Source of the DNA: Hyphomicrobiales bacterium | Lineage (GTDB): Bacteria > Pseudomonadota > Alphaproteobacteria > Rhizobiales > Beijerinckiaceae | NCBI GenBank assembly: GCA_028290595.1 | Contig: JAQGJO010000487.1 | Location: forward strand, 1-23,438 | DNA length: 23,438 nucleotides | Reading direction: 5' to 3' | Shown here: piece by piece, positions 1-6,678 of the stretch | How positions within the stretch are numbered: position 1 is the first letter of the stretch | Layout: every line of letters begins with the position of its first letter | Program-made: the position numbers and the translations under genes | The notes under the pieces: generated by a model | What the model saw: the letters and a program-made list of their open reading frames with translations, nothing else | What the model was told of the DNA's origin: nothing | The model's database searches: none

Positions 1-215
1 GCCCGGGCGCGCGCCTCGTCGGCGTCGATCTGCGCCAGCGTGCCGAGGGTCAATCGCCTCTGTCGCCTGCCGATACGATATTGGGCGATCCAAGTCTTTT
101 TGCCGCCCACCCGAATTCGGACACCGAACCCAGCGAGCTTGTCGTCAAAAATGATCGCCTCTGTTTTCCCGCCGGGAACGGTGAGCTTGCCGACAGTCGC
201 GTTTGTTAACCGCAT
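1..215 (-). CDS. Tyrosine recombinase/integrase, N-terminal part (truncated by window edge)
   Basis: Reading the minus strand from the ATG at 215 gives an open frame of 71 residues that continues past the left end of the window. It starts MRLTNATVGKL and contains DDKLAGFGVRIRVGGKKTW, then IAQYRIGRRQRRLTLG and a DADEARARA-like stretch. This is the pattern of the N-terminal arm-binding domain (DUF4102-like) of phage and genomic-island tyrosine integrases. In that family the catalytic R-H-R-Y domain lies further downstream, outside this window, so catalysis cannot be checked. The gene reads away from the tRNA-His fragment at 382-428, the usual geometry for an integrase at the edge of an element inserted in a tRNA gene. 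A weakly Shine-Dalgarno-like purine stretch is not obvious before the ATG. Family call is firm; completeness is unknown. Confidence 0.85.
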   Translation of the reverse strand, partial: MRLTNATVGKLTVPGGKTEAIIFDDKLAGFGVRIRVGGKKTWIAQYRIGRRQRRLTLGTLAQIDADEARAR

Positions 216-301
216 TAGACGCCCAGCCCCAATTGGGAAGCACATGGGAAACATTGGAGGCGATCACCCATGATCACCTAAGATGCCTCATGCTTCCTAA
301 T

Positions 302-400
302 ATCTGGGGGTCTTCCATGAATTGCAATAGCTATTCTCTCTTATGCTCACTTAAAATTACTTGTGATCATAGGGACTTGCTGATTGTGGATCTGGGGGTC
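302..400. repeat. Direct repeat ATCTGGGGGTC near integrase
   Basis: The 11-base word ATCTGGGGGTC occurs at 302-312 and again at 390-400, the second copy lying inside the tRNA-His fragment. Both sit between the integrase start and the inferred crossover site. This could be an integrase-related repeat or chance similarity to the tRNA core. The rest of 216-381 is AT-richer than its surroundings and holds no gene that I can support. Confidence 0.4.
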
Positions 401-428
401 CCCCGTTCGAGCCGGGGTGGTGGTACCA
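382..428 (+). other. 3' half of tRNA-His: inferred attachment site (attR) remnant
   Basis: The sequence folds as the 3' half of a tRNA. It has an anticodon loop TTGTGGA (384-390, anticodon GTG at 386-388), 3' anticodon stem TCTGG (391-395), variable loop GGGTC (396-400), T stem CCCCG/CGGGG (401-405, 413-417) around TTCGAGC, acceptor strand TGGTGGT (418-424), discriminator A (425) and CCA (426-428). The 5' partner of the anticodon stem should be CCAGA, but GCTGA is present, and no D arm or 5' acceptor strand lies upstream. It is therefore a fragment, not a gene. Tyrosine integrases often recombine in tRNA anticodon loops, and an integrase gene starts 167 bases away. A73 instead of C73 fits tRNA-His of many Alphaproteobacteria. 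Confidence 0.75.
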
Positions 429-448
429 TTCCCAAACGATGACTCAAT

Positions 449-484
449 CTCGGATTGCAGCTCGTCCTCGGATTGCAGGTCGTC
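449..484. repeat. 18-bp tandem duplication
   Basis: Two adjacent 18-base units, CTCGGATTGCAGCTCGTC (449-466) and CTCGGATTGCAGGTCGTC (467-484), differ at one base. They lie just outside the tRNA fragment in the non-coding stretch 429-573. No gene is supported there; the open frames crossing it have no ribosome binding site and no recognisable protein. Confidence 0.6.
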
Positions 485-573
485 TGCTTCCCCGGCAAAC
501 GCCGAGGACAGCTCACGACAAACCCGGCGTGAGCCCGGCGCACCTTGGACCGTCGGGGCGAGGCCTAATGGCT

Positions 574-810
574 TCACGGTTCCAGTTCGCGCAATGCGTC
601 GTGGATCAGCGCCCGCGTCGGTGGGTCCTTCAATGCAGTTACGGCCAGTTTCAACTCGGATGCCACGGCTCGACCAAAGCTGGGATGCTCGTCGTGCAGC
701 AATAGCTCTATCGTTCGGCCAATCAATTGCGCGCGTGCGATGTCGCCATGGCGATGAATCTCAACGGCGCGCAGACGGAGACGCCGTATCAGGTCAGTTC
801 GGTCTGTCAT
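574..810 (-). CDS. Small hypothetical protein (78 aa)
   Basis: I do not recognise the family. The 78-residue product begins MTDRTDLIRRLRLRAVEIHRHGD and is rich in Arg, Leu and Asp/Glu. It has no signal peptide or membrane segment and looks like a soluble, largely helical protein. The start is well supported: on the minus strand GGGAGG lies about 6 bases before the ATG at 810. The stop is at 574-576. It is divergent from the TRAP binding-protein gene that begins at 905, with 94 bases between them. The helical pattern (ALxxxIELLLHDEH, LKLAVTALKD) resembles small rhizobial hypothetical proteins, but no function can be proposed. It is the first gene on the chromosomal side of the inferred attachment site. 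Confidence 0.55.
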   Translation of the reverse strand: MTDRTDLIRRLRLRAVEIHRHGDIARAQLIGRTIELLLHDEHPSFGRAVASELKLAVTALKDPPTRALIHDALRELEP

Positions 811-904
811 TTTCGCCTCCCGCCGGAGCCGCTGATCTAAGCAGCGTAAGAGGGGACTTCGGTAGGCGCAAGGCGGTCAGGCGAGTCGTATCTGCAAAGG
901 CGCC

Positions 905-1873
905 TTGGGCGCATGTTTCGCTATCGTTTGGAGCGTCGCGTCTTTCGCATTGGCGGCGTCTGCGCACGCGCGCGAGTTCCGGGCCGCCGACAATCAGGTT
1001 GCCGATTATCCGACGGTTCTGGCCATCGAACACATGAGCCGTCTTGTCCGCGAACGGACGAATGGCCGGCACAGCATTAACGTCTTTCATTCCGGCCAGC
1101 TCGGCGAGGAAAACGAGACCATCAAACAAACGCAAGCCGGCGCCATCGACATCAACCGCATCAACACGGCCCCGCTGACCCAGGTTATACCGGAACTGGA
1201 AGCGCTCGCCATTCCTTTCCTGTTTTCGTCCGTCGATCACCTGCATCGCGTGCTCGATGGTCCAGTCGGCGAGGAAATCCTCAAGCAGCTCGATAGTTAC
1301 GAGTTCGTCGGCCTCACGTTTTACGATTCCGGCGCGCGTTCGATTTACACCAGCAGGCCCGTGCGTTCGCTCGCCGACATGAAGGGTTTGCGCATTCGCG
1401 TGCAAAATTCTCGCCTTGCCGAAGACATGATCAAGGCCATGGGCGCGACGCCAGTGGTCATTTCCTATGGCCAGGTTTTGACCAGTATCGCCACCAAACT
1501 CGTGGACGGCGCCGAGAACAATTGGCCATCCTACGTGACGACGGATCATTTCAAGCTGGCGACAAATTACATCTTGACCGAGCATACGATGGCGCCGGAG
1601 ATCCTGATCATGTCGCGCAAAGCCTGGGACACGCTCGATGCCGCAGATCGAGATATATTCAGGCAAGCCGCGCGCGAATCCTCGCTGTTCATGCGCAGCC
1701 AATGGCGCGCATGGGAAGAACGTTCGCGCAACCAGGCGACGGAGGCCGGGAACACGATTGTCGGCACCTTCGAACGAAAGCCTTTCGTCGACGCCATGGA
1801 AGGCTTGCACGCAGATGCCGCAAAGGATCCCAAGCTCAAGCGGCTGATCGACATGATCCGCGCGGTGGACTAG
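905..1873 (+). CDS. TRAP-type substrate-binding protein (DctP family), orphan
   Basis: This 322-residue periplasmic binding protein has the DctP fold. A signal peptide ends near SAHA (about residue 22). The core then shows LGEENETIKQTQAGAIDI, SLADMKGLRIRVQN with the conserved ligand-carboxylate Arg at about R165, AMGATPVVISYGQV, and VDGAENN (D201-N205). These match the SiaP/DctP signature motifs. TRAP binding proteins normally serve a DctQ/DctM membrane pair, but none is encoded here; a sensor kinase follows after 10 bases, so a role as a periplasmic sensor partner is inferred. An in-frame stop at 863 limits the start. TTG at 905, with AAGG at 897-900, is the only standard candidate. The resulting signal n-region has no Lys or Arg, which is unusual, so the true start may be a non-standard codon slightly upstream. 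Confidence 0.88.
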   Translation: MGACFAIVWSVASFALAASAHAREFRAADNQVADYPTVLAIEHMSRLVRERTNGRHSINVFHSGQLGEENETIKQTQAGAIDINRINTAPLTQVIPELEALAIPFLFSSVDHLHRVLDGPVGEEILKQLDSYEFVGLTFYDSGARSIYTSRPVRSLADMKGLRIRVQNSRLAEDMIKAMGATPVVISYGQVLTSIATKLVDGAENNWPSYVTTDHFKLATNYILTEHTMAPEILIMSRKAWDTLDAADRDIFRQAARESSLFMRSQWRAWEERSRNQATEAGNTIVGTFERKPFVDAMEGLHADAAKDPKLKRLIDMIRAVD

Positions 1874-1883
1874 CGCGAAAACG

Positions 1884-3887
1884 ATGACCATGCCGGGTAA
1901 TCATTTCAAGCTGCCGTCTGGAACGTTTGGGCTGGAAGGCCTGCTGCGGCGCTTGCCTATTCGCTGGCGCATCCTTTCCATCGCAGCTCTCAATACCGCT
2001 GTGGTGCTGCTGCTCACCCTGCTCATCCTCGATGGGGCGGGCGGCTTGCGGAACGCCTGGAACGAACTCGTCTTGGTGCGCAGCTCGGAAAAGCTGCTCA
2101 CGTCCATCGAGACGGAGTCCGGCCGCCTGCAAAGCCTGATCCATCGCTATTTCACGCAGCCTTCGCCGGCCGTCCTCGAAGAAATAGAACGCCGCAGAAC
2201 GACGCTGTTGAGTCTGCTGGGAAAGACCAACGTAGTCGACGATGCGCTCAAGGATTCCCTCAAGCTCATGTCGAGCAACACGGAAAGGCTCCTCGCGGCG
2301 TTCGATGACCTGCGTAAGGCCCGCGTCGAGATTTCCGAAACTTACGAAAACCGCGTACTCAAGTCGGCGCGCGAAATTTCCGGTCTCTACGCGATCATGG
2401 AAAGTACAATTACCGGACAGGATGCTTTGGTTAAGCCGCCGCTCGGGCGCTCGCGCGAGGCTTTTTCCGCCGCCCTTGTCGCCGCAAACTCCTACTATCT
2501 GTCACATTCGGCGAATTCGGCGCAGGAAGCGCTGAATGGTCTGGATGCAATCGAACGCACGCTTCCCGTCATGATCGATCTGGCGGCAAATGACCTGCAA
2601 CGCGCGGCTCTCAATGCTTTGGGCCAACGGGTCGGCGAACTGCGCATGAGCCTGCAATCACTGACAAGCCTGTTCGACAAGCAGGCCGTCATCCTAAGCG
2701 ACAGCGTCGATCGCAGCCAGGCGGAAATGACGGCGACGACGACGGCGCTGACCGAACGCATCCGGCAGGTGGAAGCTCAGGTGCAAAGTCGGCTGGACCG
2801 CACTTTGAACAGCGTCTACTGGAAAATTGCCATTATCGCGCTTTCGTTCCTGGCGATAATAGCGCTCATTGCATCGGCGATTGCGGCGTCCGTCAACCGG
2901 CCGCTGACCGACCTCATGCACTCGATGAGCGCCATCGTCGACAACAGACTCGAAGACAAGGTGAGCGGAGCGGATGCGCGCGATGAAATCGGCAATATGG
3001 CGCGCGCCATTGAAGTGTTTCGTCAGAACGCGATTGCAAAGTTAAAAGCGGAAGACGAGTTGCGAACCGCAAAGGAATCAGCCGAAGCAGCGCTCGTCAA
3101 CCTTCAGACGGCGCAAAAATCGCTGATCGAGGCGGAAAAGCTAGCGGCGCTGGGCGGGCTGGTCGCCGGTGTTGCGCATGAAGTAAACAATCCCGTCGGC
3201 ATCAGCCTGACGGTGGCCTCGACCCTCGCGCACCGCTGCGAGGAATTCGCCAAGGAAGTAAATGCCGGAGACCTCCGCCGTTCCCGCCTCAACGAATTCA
3301 TTTCGACAACGCTCGATGCTTCGCGTCAGCTGTCGGCCAATCTGCACCGCGCCGGAGAACTGATTCAGTCCTTCAAGCAGGTGGCTGTGGACCGCAGCCA
3401 TGCCGAGGCGCGTGTCTTCGATCTCAAGGAAGCAACGCAGCAGATCATCGCCAGCTTGCGCCCCGGCCTCGCAAAACGCCAATTGGACCTTACGTTGGAA
3501 TGCCCCGATGGCATTTCGATGAATTCCTATCCCGGTCCTTACGGGCAGGTGCTGACCAATCTCTTCATCAACTCCGTGACGCACGCCTTCACGGACGGGC
3601 GCGAAGGCGCAATCGCGCTGCGCATCTGGCAGCAGGGTGAGAAACATGTCGTCATCGAATTCTCGGATAACGGCAGAGGCATGAGTGAGGATGTGCGGCG
3701 GCATGCCTTCGAGCCGTTTTTTACGACGCTGCGCGGGCAGGGCGGCACCGGCCTCGGGCTTCACATCGTCTATAACATCGTCACGCAAAAACTCGGCGGA
3801 CAAATCGAACTGGCCACCCGTCCCGGGGTGGGTTCGACGTTTTCAATCGTACTGCCCCGCAAAGTTCAGGCCAAGGAGGCGCTATAG
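1884..3887 (+). CDS. Membrane sensor histidine kinase, TorS-like sensor plus HAMP, HPK4-type core
   Basis: This 667-residue kinase should autophosphorylate and pass phosphate to a receiver. It has TM1 at about 30-49, a periplasmic region of about 260 residues (50-312) that is mostly helical with no PAS or Cache signature, TM2 at about 314-334, HAMP at 337-383, and a short coiled coil. The dimerisation box holds the phospho-acceptor His at H432 in AHEVNNPVG. The ATPase domain has an N box (N559, N563 in NLFINSVTHAF), DNGRGM (D595) and GGTGLGLHI (from G620). No receiver or Hpt domain is fused. A long helical periplasmic bundle is how TorS reads its binding-protein partner TorT; together with the upstream binding protein this suggests indirect ligand sensing. 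It starts 10 bases after the previous stop; ATG at 1884 or 1890 are both possible. Confidence 0.92.
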   Translation: MTMPGNHFKLPSGTFGLEGLLRRLPIRWRILSIAALNTAVVLLLTLLILDGAGGLRNAWNELVLVRSSEKLLTSIETESGRLQSLIHRYFTQPSPAVLEEIERRRTTLLSLLGKTNVVDDALKDSLKLMSSNTERLLAAFDDLRKARVEISETYENRVLKSAREISGLYAIMESTITGQDALVKPPLGRSREAFSAALVAANSYYLSHSANSAQEALNGLDAIERTLPVMIDLAANDLQRAALNALGQRVGELRMSLQSLTSLFDKQAVILSDSVDRSQAEMTATTTALTERIRQVEAQVQSRLDRTLNSVYWKIAIIALSFLAIIALIASAIAASVNRPLTDLMHSMSAIVDNRLEDKVSGADARDEIGNMARAIEVFRQNAIAKLKAEDELRTAKESAEAALVNLQTAQKSLIEAEKLAALGGLVAGVAHEVNNPVGISLTVASTLAHRCEEFAKEVNAGDLRRSRLNEFISTTLDASRQLSANLHRAGELIQSFKQVAVDRSHAEARVFDLKEATQQIIASLRPGLAKRQLDLTLECPDGISMNSYPGPYGQVLTNLFINSVTHAFTDGREGAIALRIWQQGEKHVVIEFSDNGRGMSEDVRRHAFEPFFTTLRGQGGTGLGLHIVYNIVTQKLGGQIELATRPGVGSTFSIVLPRKVQAKEAL

Positions 3888-3985
3888 CGTTTTCCGATCC
3901 ACTTGGATCGGAAAGACGCGTCTATTCTTTAAATGAGAGCATTTTCTTCATGCGAACCGGTATCCACTTCGCTTGAAAATGCTCT
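3887..3985. repeat. Bipartite palindromic intergenic repeat element
   Basis: Two hairpins fill the gap between the two kinase genes. The first has perfect 10-base arms TTTCCGATCC (3891-3900) and GGATCGGAAA (3905-3914) around ACTT, extended by GCGT (3887-3890) and ACGC (3916-3919) with one bulge. The second has 11-base arms AGAGCATTTTC (3936-3946) and GAAAATGCTCT (3975-3985), with inner GCGAA/TTCGC pairing. Neither is followed by a T-run, so a simple terminator is unlikely. The layout resembles repetitive extragenic palindromes common in Rhizobiales intergenic regions. It could act as an RNA-stability or partial attenuation element between the first two genes and the rest of the operon. It begins at the last base of the preceding stop codon. 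Confidence 0.75.
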
Positions 3986-4015
3986 AGTCGCAATCCCGGC
4001 GAGGAAAGGTCCAGA

Positions 4016-5767
4016 ATGAACGATCACGACGATATTCTCACTCTCAGTGACGACGGGCCGCCGGCCGACCGTCCCGATCGCGTCTGGAAGGTGGCTGTCA
4101 TCGACGACGATCCGGCCGTGCACGACGGCACCCGCTACGCGCTTTACGATTATCGCCTGCGCCGCGACGGCATCAAGCTTCTGTCGGCCTTCTCGGCAGC
4201 CGAAGGCCGGGAACTCCTGAAGGCAAATCCCGATATTGCAGTCATCCTGCTCGACGTAGTGATGGAGTCGGAAAATGCCGGCCTCGAGTTCGTCGGCTAC
4301 ATCAGGAACGTCATCAAGAACGACATGGTGCGCATCATTCTGCGTACCGGGCAGCCCGGTCAGGCGCCCGAGCGTGACGTCATCGTCAATTTCGACATCA
4401 ACGACTACAAGGCGAAAACCGAACTCACGGCCGACCGGCTCTTCACCGTCATTACGGCAGGGCTGCGCAGCTATCAGCAATTGCTGAAAATGGCGGAGAC
4501 ACGCAGAGGTCTGGAAATCATCGTCGAGGCCGCTTCGACGCTCTTCGATTTCAAGTCCATGCAAAAACTGGCGGAAGGCGTCCTCACGCAGCTCTCCTCG
4601 CTGCTTGCAGCCAATTGCGCCGGCATTCTCGTGCTGCGCGACGTCTCGTCCGACCGAAAGGATTTTTCAGTTTTGGCGGCCTCGGGTTGCTATACATCGC
4701 TGACCCGTCTCGACAAGCCGGATCAACTTGATTCCGACATGCAGCTTTTGATTTCGCAGGCCTTTCAACGCAAGTCGACGCAGTTCGACGAAAACCGGTC
4801 GGTCATCTACATCCAGACGGCGGGCAGCAGCGAAGTCGTCGTCATTCTGGAGGCGGGAAAGAATCTGTCGGACACCGACAGGGCAATGGTTGAAATCTTC
4901 TGCGGCCGGCTTTCCATCGCTTTCGACAATGTCGTGCTGTACGACAAGATTCAGCAGGCCAACGCACTGCTCGAGCGCCGCGTGAGCGATCGGACACGGG
5001 AGTTGAAAGCTGCTAACGACCGGCTTCAACTGCAATGGTTGCGCGCCCGGCGCACCAATGCTTTCCAGAGCGAAATTCTCGGCATGGTGGCGCACGACAT
5101 CCGCAATCCGCTCGGTGTCATTCTCGGGCGCACCGAGATCGTGAGCGAAATTGCCAACGGTCCGTCCCTGAATCCCGCATCTGTGCTTACGCAAATGGGA
5201 CATATCCGCGAATCGGCCCAACGGCTGACGGCAATGGTGACCGATCTCATTTCGAGCGCGATGAACGAGGATCAGGATATCAACTTGCGCCAGGAGAACG
5301 TTGATTTCGGACAGCTGGGCCGCGCCGTCGTCGAGGCCAACAGGCCGATGGCGCAGCGCAAGTCGCAAACGCTAGACTTTGCGTGCGACGATGGCATGAT
5401 CGTGGACTGCGATATCGATCGCATGCGCGACGCGTTGGACAATCTTGTCAGCAACGCGATCAAATACTCGCCCGCTCATGGCGATATTCAAGTCCAAGCG
5501 CATATCGAGGGTCGCGAAGCGGCGTTCTGCGTTCGTGATTCCGGCCCCGGCCTCATGCCCGACGACAAGTCTCGATTGTTCGGACGATTCCAGCGGCTTT
5601 CGGCGCAACCGACCGGCGGCGAAACGTCGACCGGCCTCGGACTGGCCATCGCCAAGCGAATCGTAGATTTACACGGCGGTACGATCAAGGCGGATTCAGC
5701 AGGTCCGGGCCACGGCAGCACCTTTTCGATCAGGCTCAAGATCGCCAGAGTCGGCAAAACAAAATGA
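4016..5767 (+). CDS. Receiver-DUF3369-histidine kinase (soluble hybrid with N-terminal receiver)
   Basis: This 583-residue protein has no membrane segment. An N-terminal receiver (about 25-150) has the acidic pocket at D30-D32, phospho-acceptor Asp D80 in VILLDVVMES and a Lys at about K132. A middle region (about 165-310; LLKMAETRRGLEIIVEAAS onward) matches the DUF3369/GAF-like module found behind receivers. After a coiled coil (RRVSDRTRELKAANDRL) the kinase core shows MVAHDIRNPLG with H360, N box NLVSNAIKYSP (N476, N480), DSGPGL (D508) and TSTGLGLAIAKRIVDLHGG. A receiver preceding a kinase suits an intermediate in a phosphorelay: phosphate arriving from the upstream kinase at D80 would control H360, which would act on the next protein. 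A GAGGAAAGG-like site precedes ATG 4016. It overlaps the next gene by four bases. Confidence 0.9.
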   Translation: MNDHDDILTLSDDGPPADRPDRVWKVAVIDDDPAVHDGTRYALYDYRLRRDGIKLLSAFSAAEGRELLKANPDIAVILLDVVMESENAGLEFVGYIRNVIKNDMVRIILRTGQPGQAPERDVIVNFDINDYKAKTELTADRLFTVITAGLRSYQQLLKMAETRRGLEIIVEAASTLFDFKSMQKLAEGVLTQLSSLLAANCAGILVLRDVSSDRKDFSVLAASGCYTSLTRLDKPDQLDSDMQLLISQAFQRKSTQFDENRSVIYIQTAGSSEVVVILEAGKNLSDTDRAMVEIFCGRLSIAFDNVVLYDKIQQANALLERRVSDRTRELKAANDRLQLQWLRARRTNAFQSEILGMVAHDIRNPLGVILGRTEIVSEIANGPSLNPASVLTQMGHIRESAQRLTAMVTDLISSAMNEDQDINLRQENVDFGQLGRAVVEANRPMAQRKSQTLDFACDDGMIVDCDIDRMRDALDNLVSNAIKYSPAHGDIQVQAHIEGREAAFCVRDSGPGLMPDDKSRLFGRFQRLSAQPTGGETSTGLGLAIAKRIVDLHGGTIKADSAGPGHGSTFSIRLKIARVGKTK

Positions 5768-6678
5768 CCAAACCGCAATTGATATTCGTTGTCGACGACG
5801 AAACCGATGCGCGCGAGCTAGTGGGCGACTACCTGCGCATGCATGGCTTCGAAGTGGAGCTGTGCAGCGGCGGACGCGAGTTGCGCGAAAAGCTGCACGG
5901 CGATAAGCCCGAACTGATCGTGCTCGATCTCAACATGCCCGAGGAAGACGGGCTTTCGATCATCCGGTTTCTGAAGGAGCATTATCGCATTCCGGTCATC
6001 ATGTTGACGGCGAGCGCCAGCACGATCGACCGGGTTGTCGGACTTGAGCTTGGCGCTGACGATTATCTGGCGAAGCCTTGCGAGATGCGCGAGCTTCTGG
6101 CGCGCATACGCTCCGTCTTGCGGCGGCTTAAGTTTGCGCCCTCGCGCAGCGCCGAACGGCATCTTGCGGCGATCGCCTCGTTCGATATTGTCGGGTTCAG
6201 CCGCTTCATTCAGGAACACGAGACGGCGACGCTCGCAGCCGTCGATGCGATTTTTTCCGAAATCGTCACGTCAAGTCTCGTTCAGTACAGAGGTGTCCTC
6301 TTCAAAATGCTCGGCGATGGGGCGCTCATCGAATTCGCCAGCGTTGTCGAGGCTGTCGAATGGGGCGTCGCCTTGCAGACGACCATGGTTTCGCATCCGC
6401 GCACGGAGCTGCCGTTCGGAAAGATCGTGTTCAGACTGGGCATTGCCGTCGGCGATGTGGTCTTGAACCATAACGACAGGGCCGGCGAAGGCGTGACGCT
6501 TGCGGTGCGCGTACAGGAGGTGGCGTCGCCAAGCTCGGTTTGCGTTTCCGACCAGGCGTTTCAGTTCGTGCGCGGTAAGACATCCGTTCGTTTCAACGAT
6601 GGCGGCGAGCGGCAGCTCAAGAATATCGTGACGCCCATGCGCGTCTGGAACTGGGCGCCGGATGGAACTGGCACATGA
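5764..6678 (+). CDS. Response regulator with class III adenylate/guanylate cyclase-like output
   Basis: This 304-residue protein joins a receiver (1-122) to a nucleotide cyclase homology domain (about 134-300). The receiver is complete: D11/D12, phospho-acceptor D55 in VLDLNMPEEDG, T82 and K104 followed by Pro. In the cyclase domain the two metal Asp residues are D141 (SFDIVGFSRF) and D185 (KMLGDGALIEF). The purine-selecting pair looks like K181 and D238, and the transition-state Arg is R249. The position normally occupied by the catalytic Asn (family pattern VNxAAR) is Thr245 (VTLAVR). Activity may therefore be weak, altered or lost. No DNA-binding domain is present, so the operon's output is probably cAMP/cGMP or a protein contact. 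The start overlaps the upstream stop as ATGA, and its own stop overlaps the next gene in the same way. Confidence 0.9.
   Translation: MTKPQLIFVVDDETDARELVGDYLRMHGFEVELCSGGRELREKLHGDKPELIVLDLNMPEEDGLSIIRFLKEHYRIPVIMLTASASTIDRVVGLELGADDYLAKPCEMRELLARIRSVLRRLKFAPSRSAERHLAAIASFDIVGFSRFIQEHETATLAAVDAIFSEIVTSSLVQYRGVLFKMLGDGALIEFASVVEAVEWGVALQTTMVSHPRTELPFGKIVFRLGIAVGDVVLNHNDRAGEGVTLAVRVQEVASPSSVCVSDQAFQFVRGKTSVRFNDGGERQLKNIVTPMRVWNWAPDGTGT

Noticed and set aside
330..428. Complete tRNA gene
   Set aside because: Only the 3' half folds. There is no D arm or 5' acceptor strand, and the 5' side of the anticodon stem does not pair.
449..484. CRISPR-like repeat
   Set aside because: Only two adjacent units and no spacer; it is a simple tandem duplication. 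No CRISPR array or cas gene was seen in the window.
384..1037. 217-residue plus-strand open frame across the tRNA fragment
   Set aside because: It runs through the tRNA remnant, the tandem repeat and the antisense of the small gene at 574-810. It has low-complexity Arg/Ser composition and no start signal.
913..1037. ATG 913 as the start of the first DctP protein
   Set aside because: This ATG is in a different reading frame from the DctP protein; using it would need a frameshift for which there is no evidence.
794..1891. Long minus-strand open frame opposite the first DctP gene
   Set aside because: The plus strand encodes a clear DctP protein. The minus-strand product has no recognisable motif and is rich in His/Arg/Gly, as expected of an antisense frame in GC-rich DNA.
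3887..3985. Riboswitch or simple terminator between the kinase genes
   Set aside because: There is no T-run after either hairpin and no recognised aptamer pattern. The two plain palindromes fit a dispersed repeat better.
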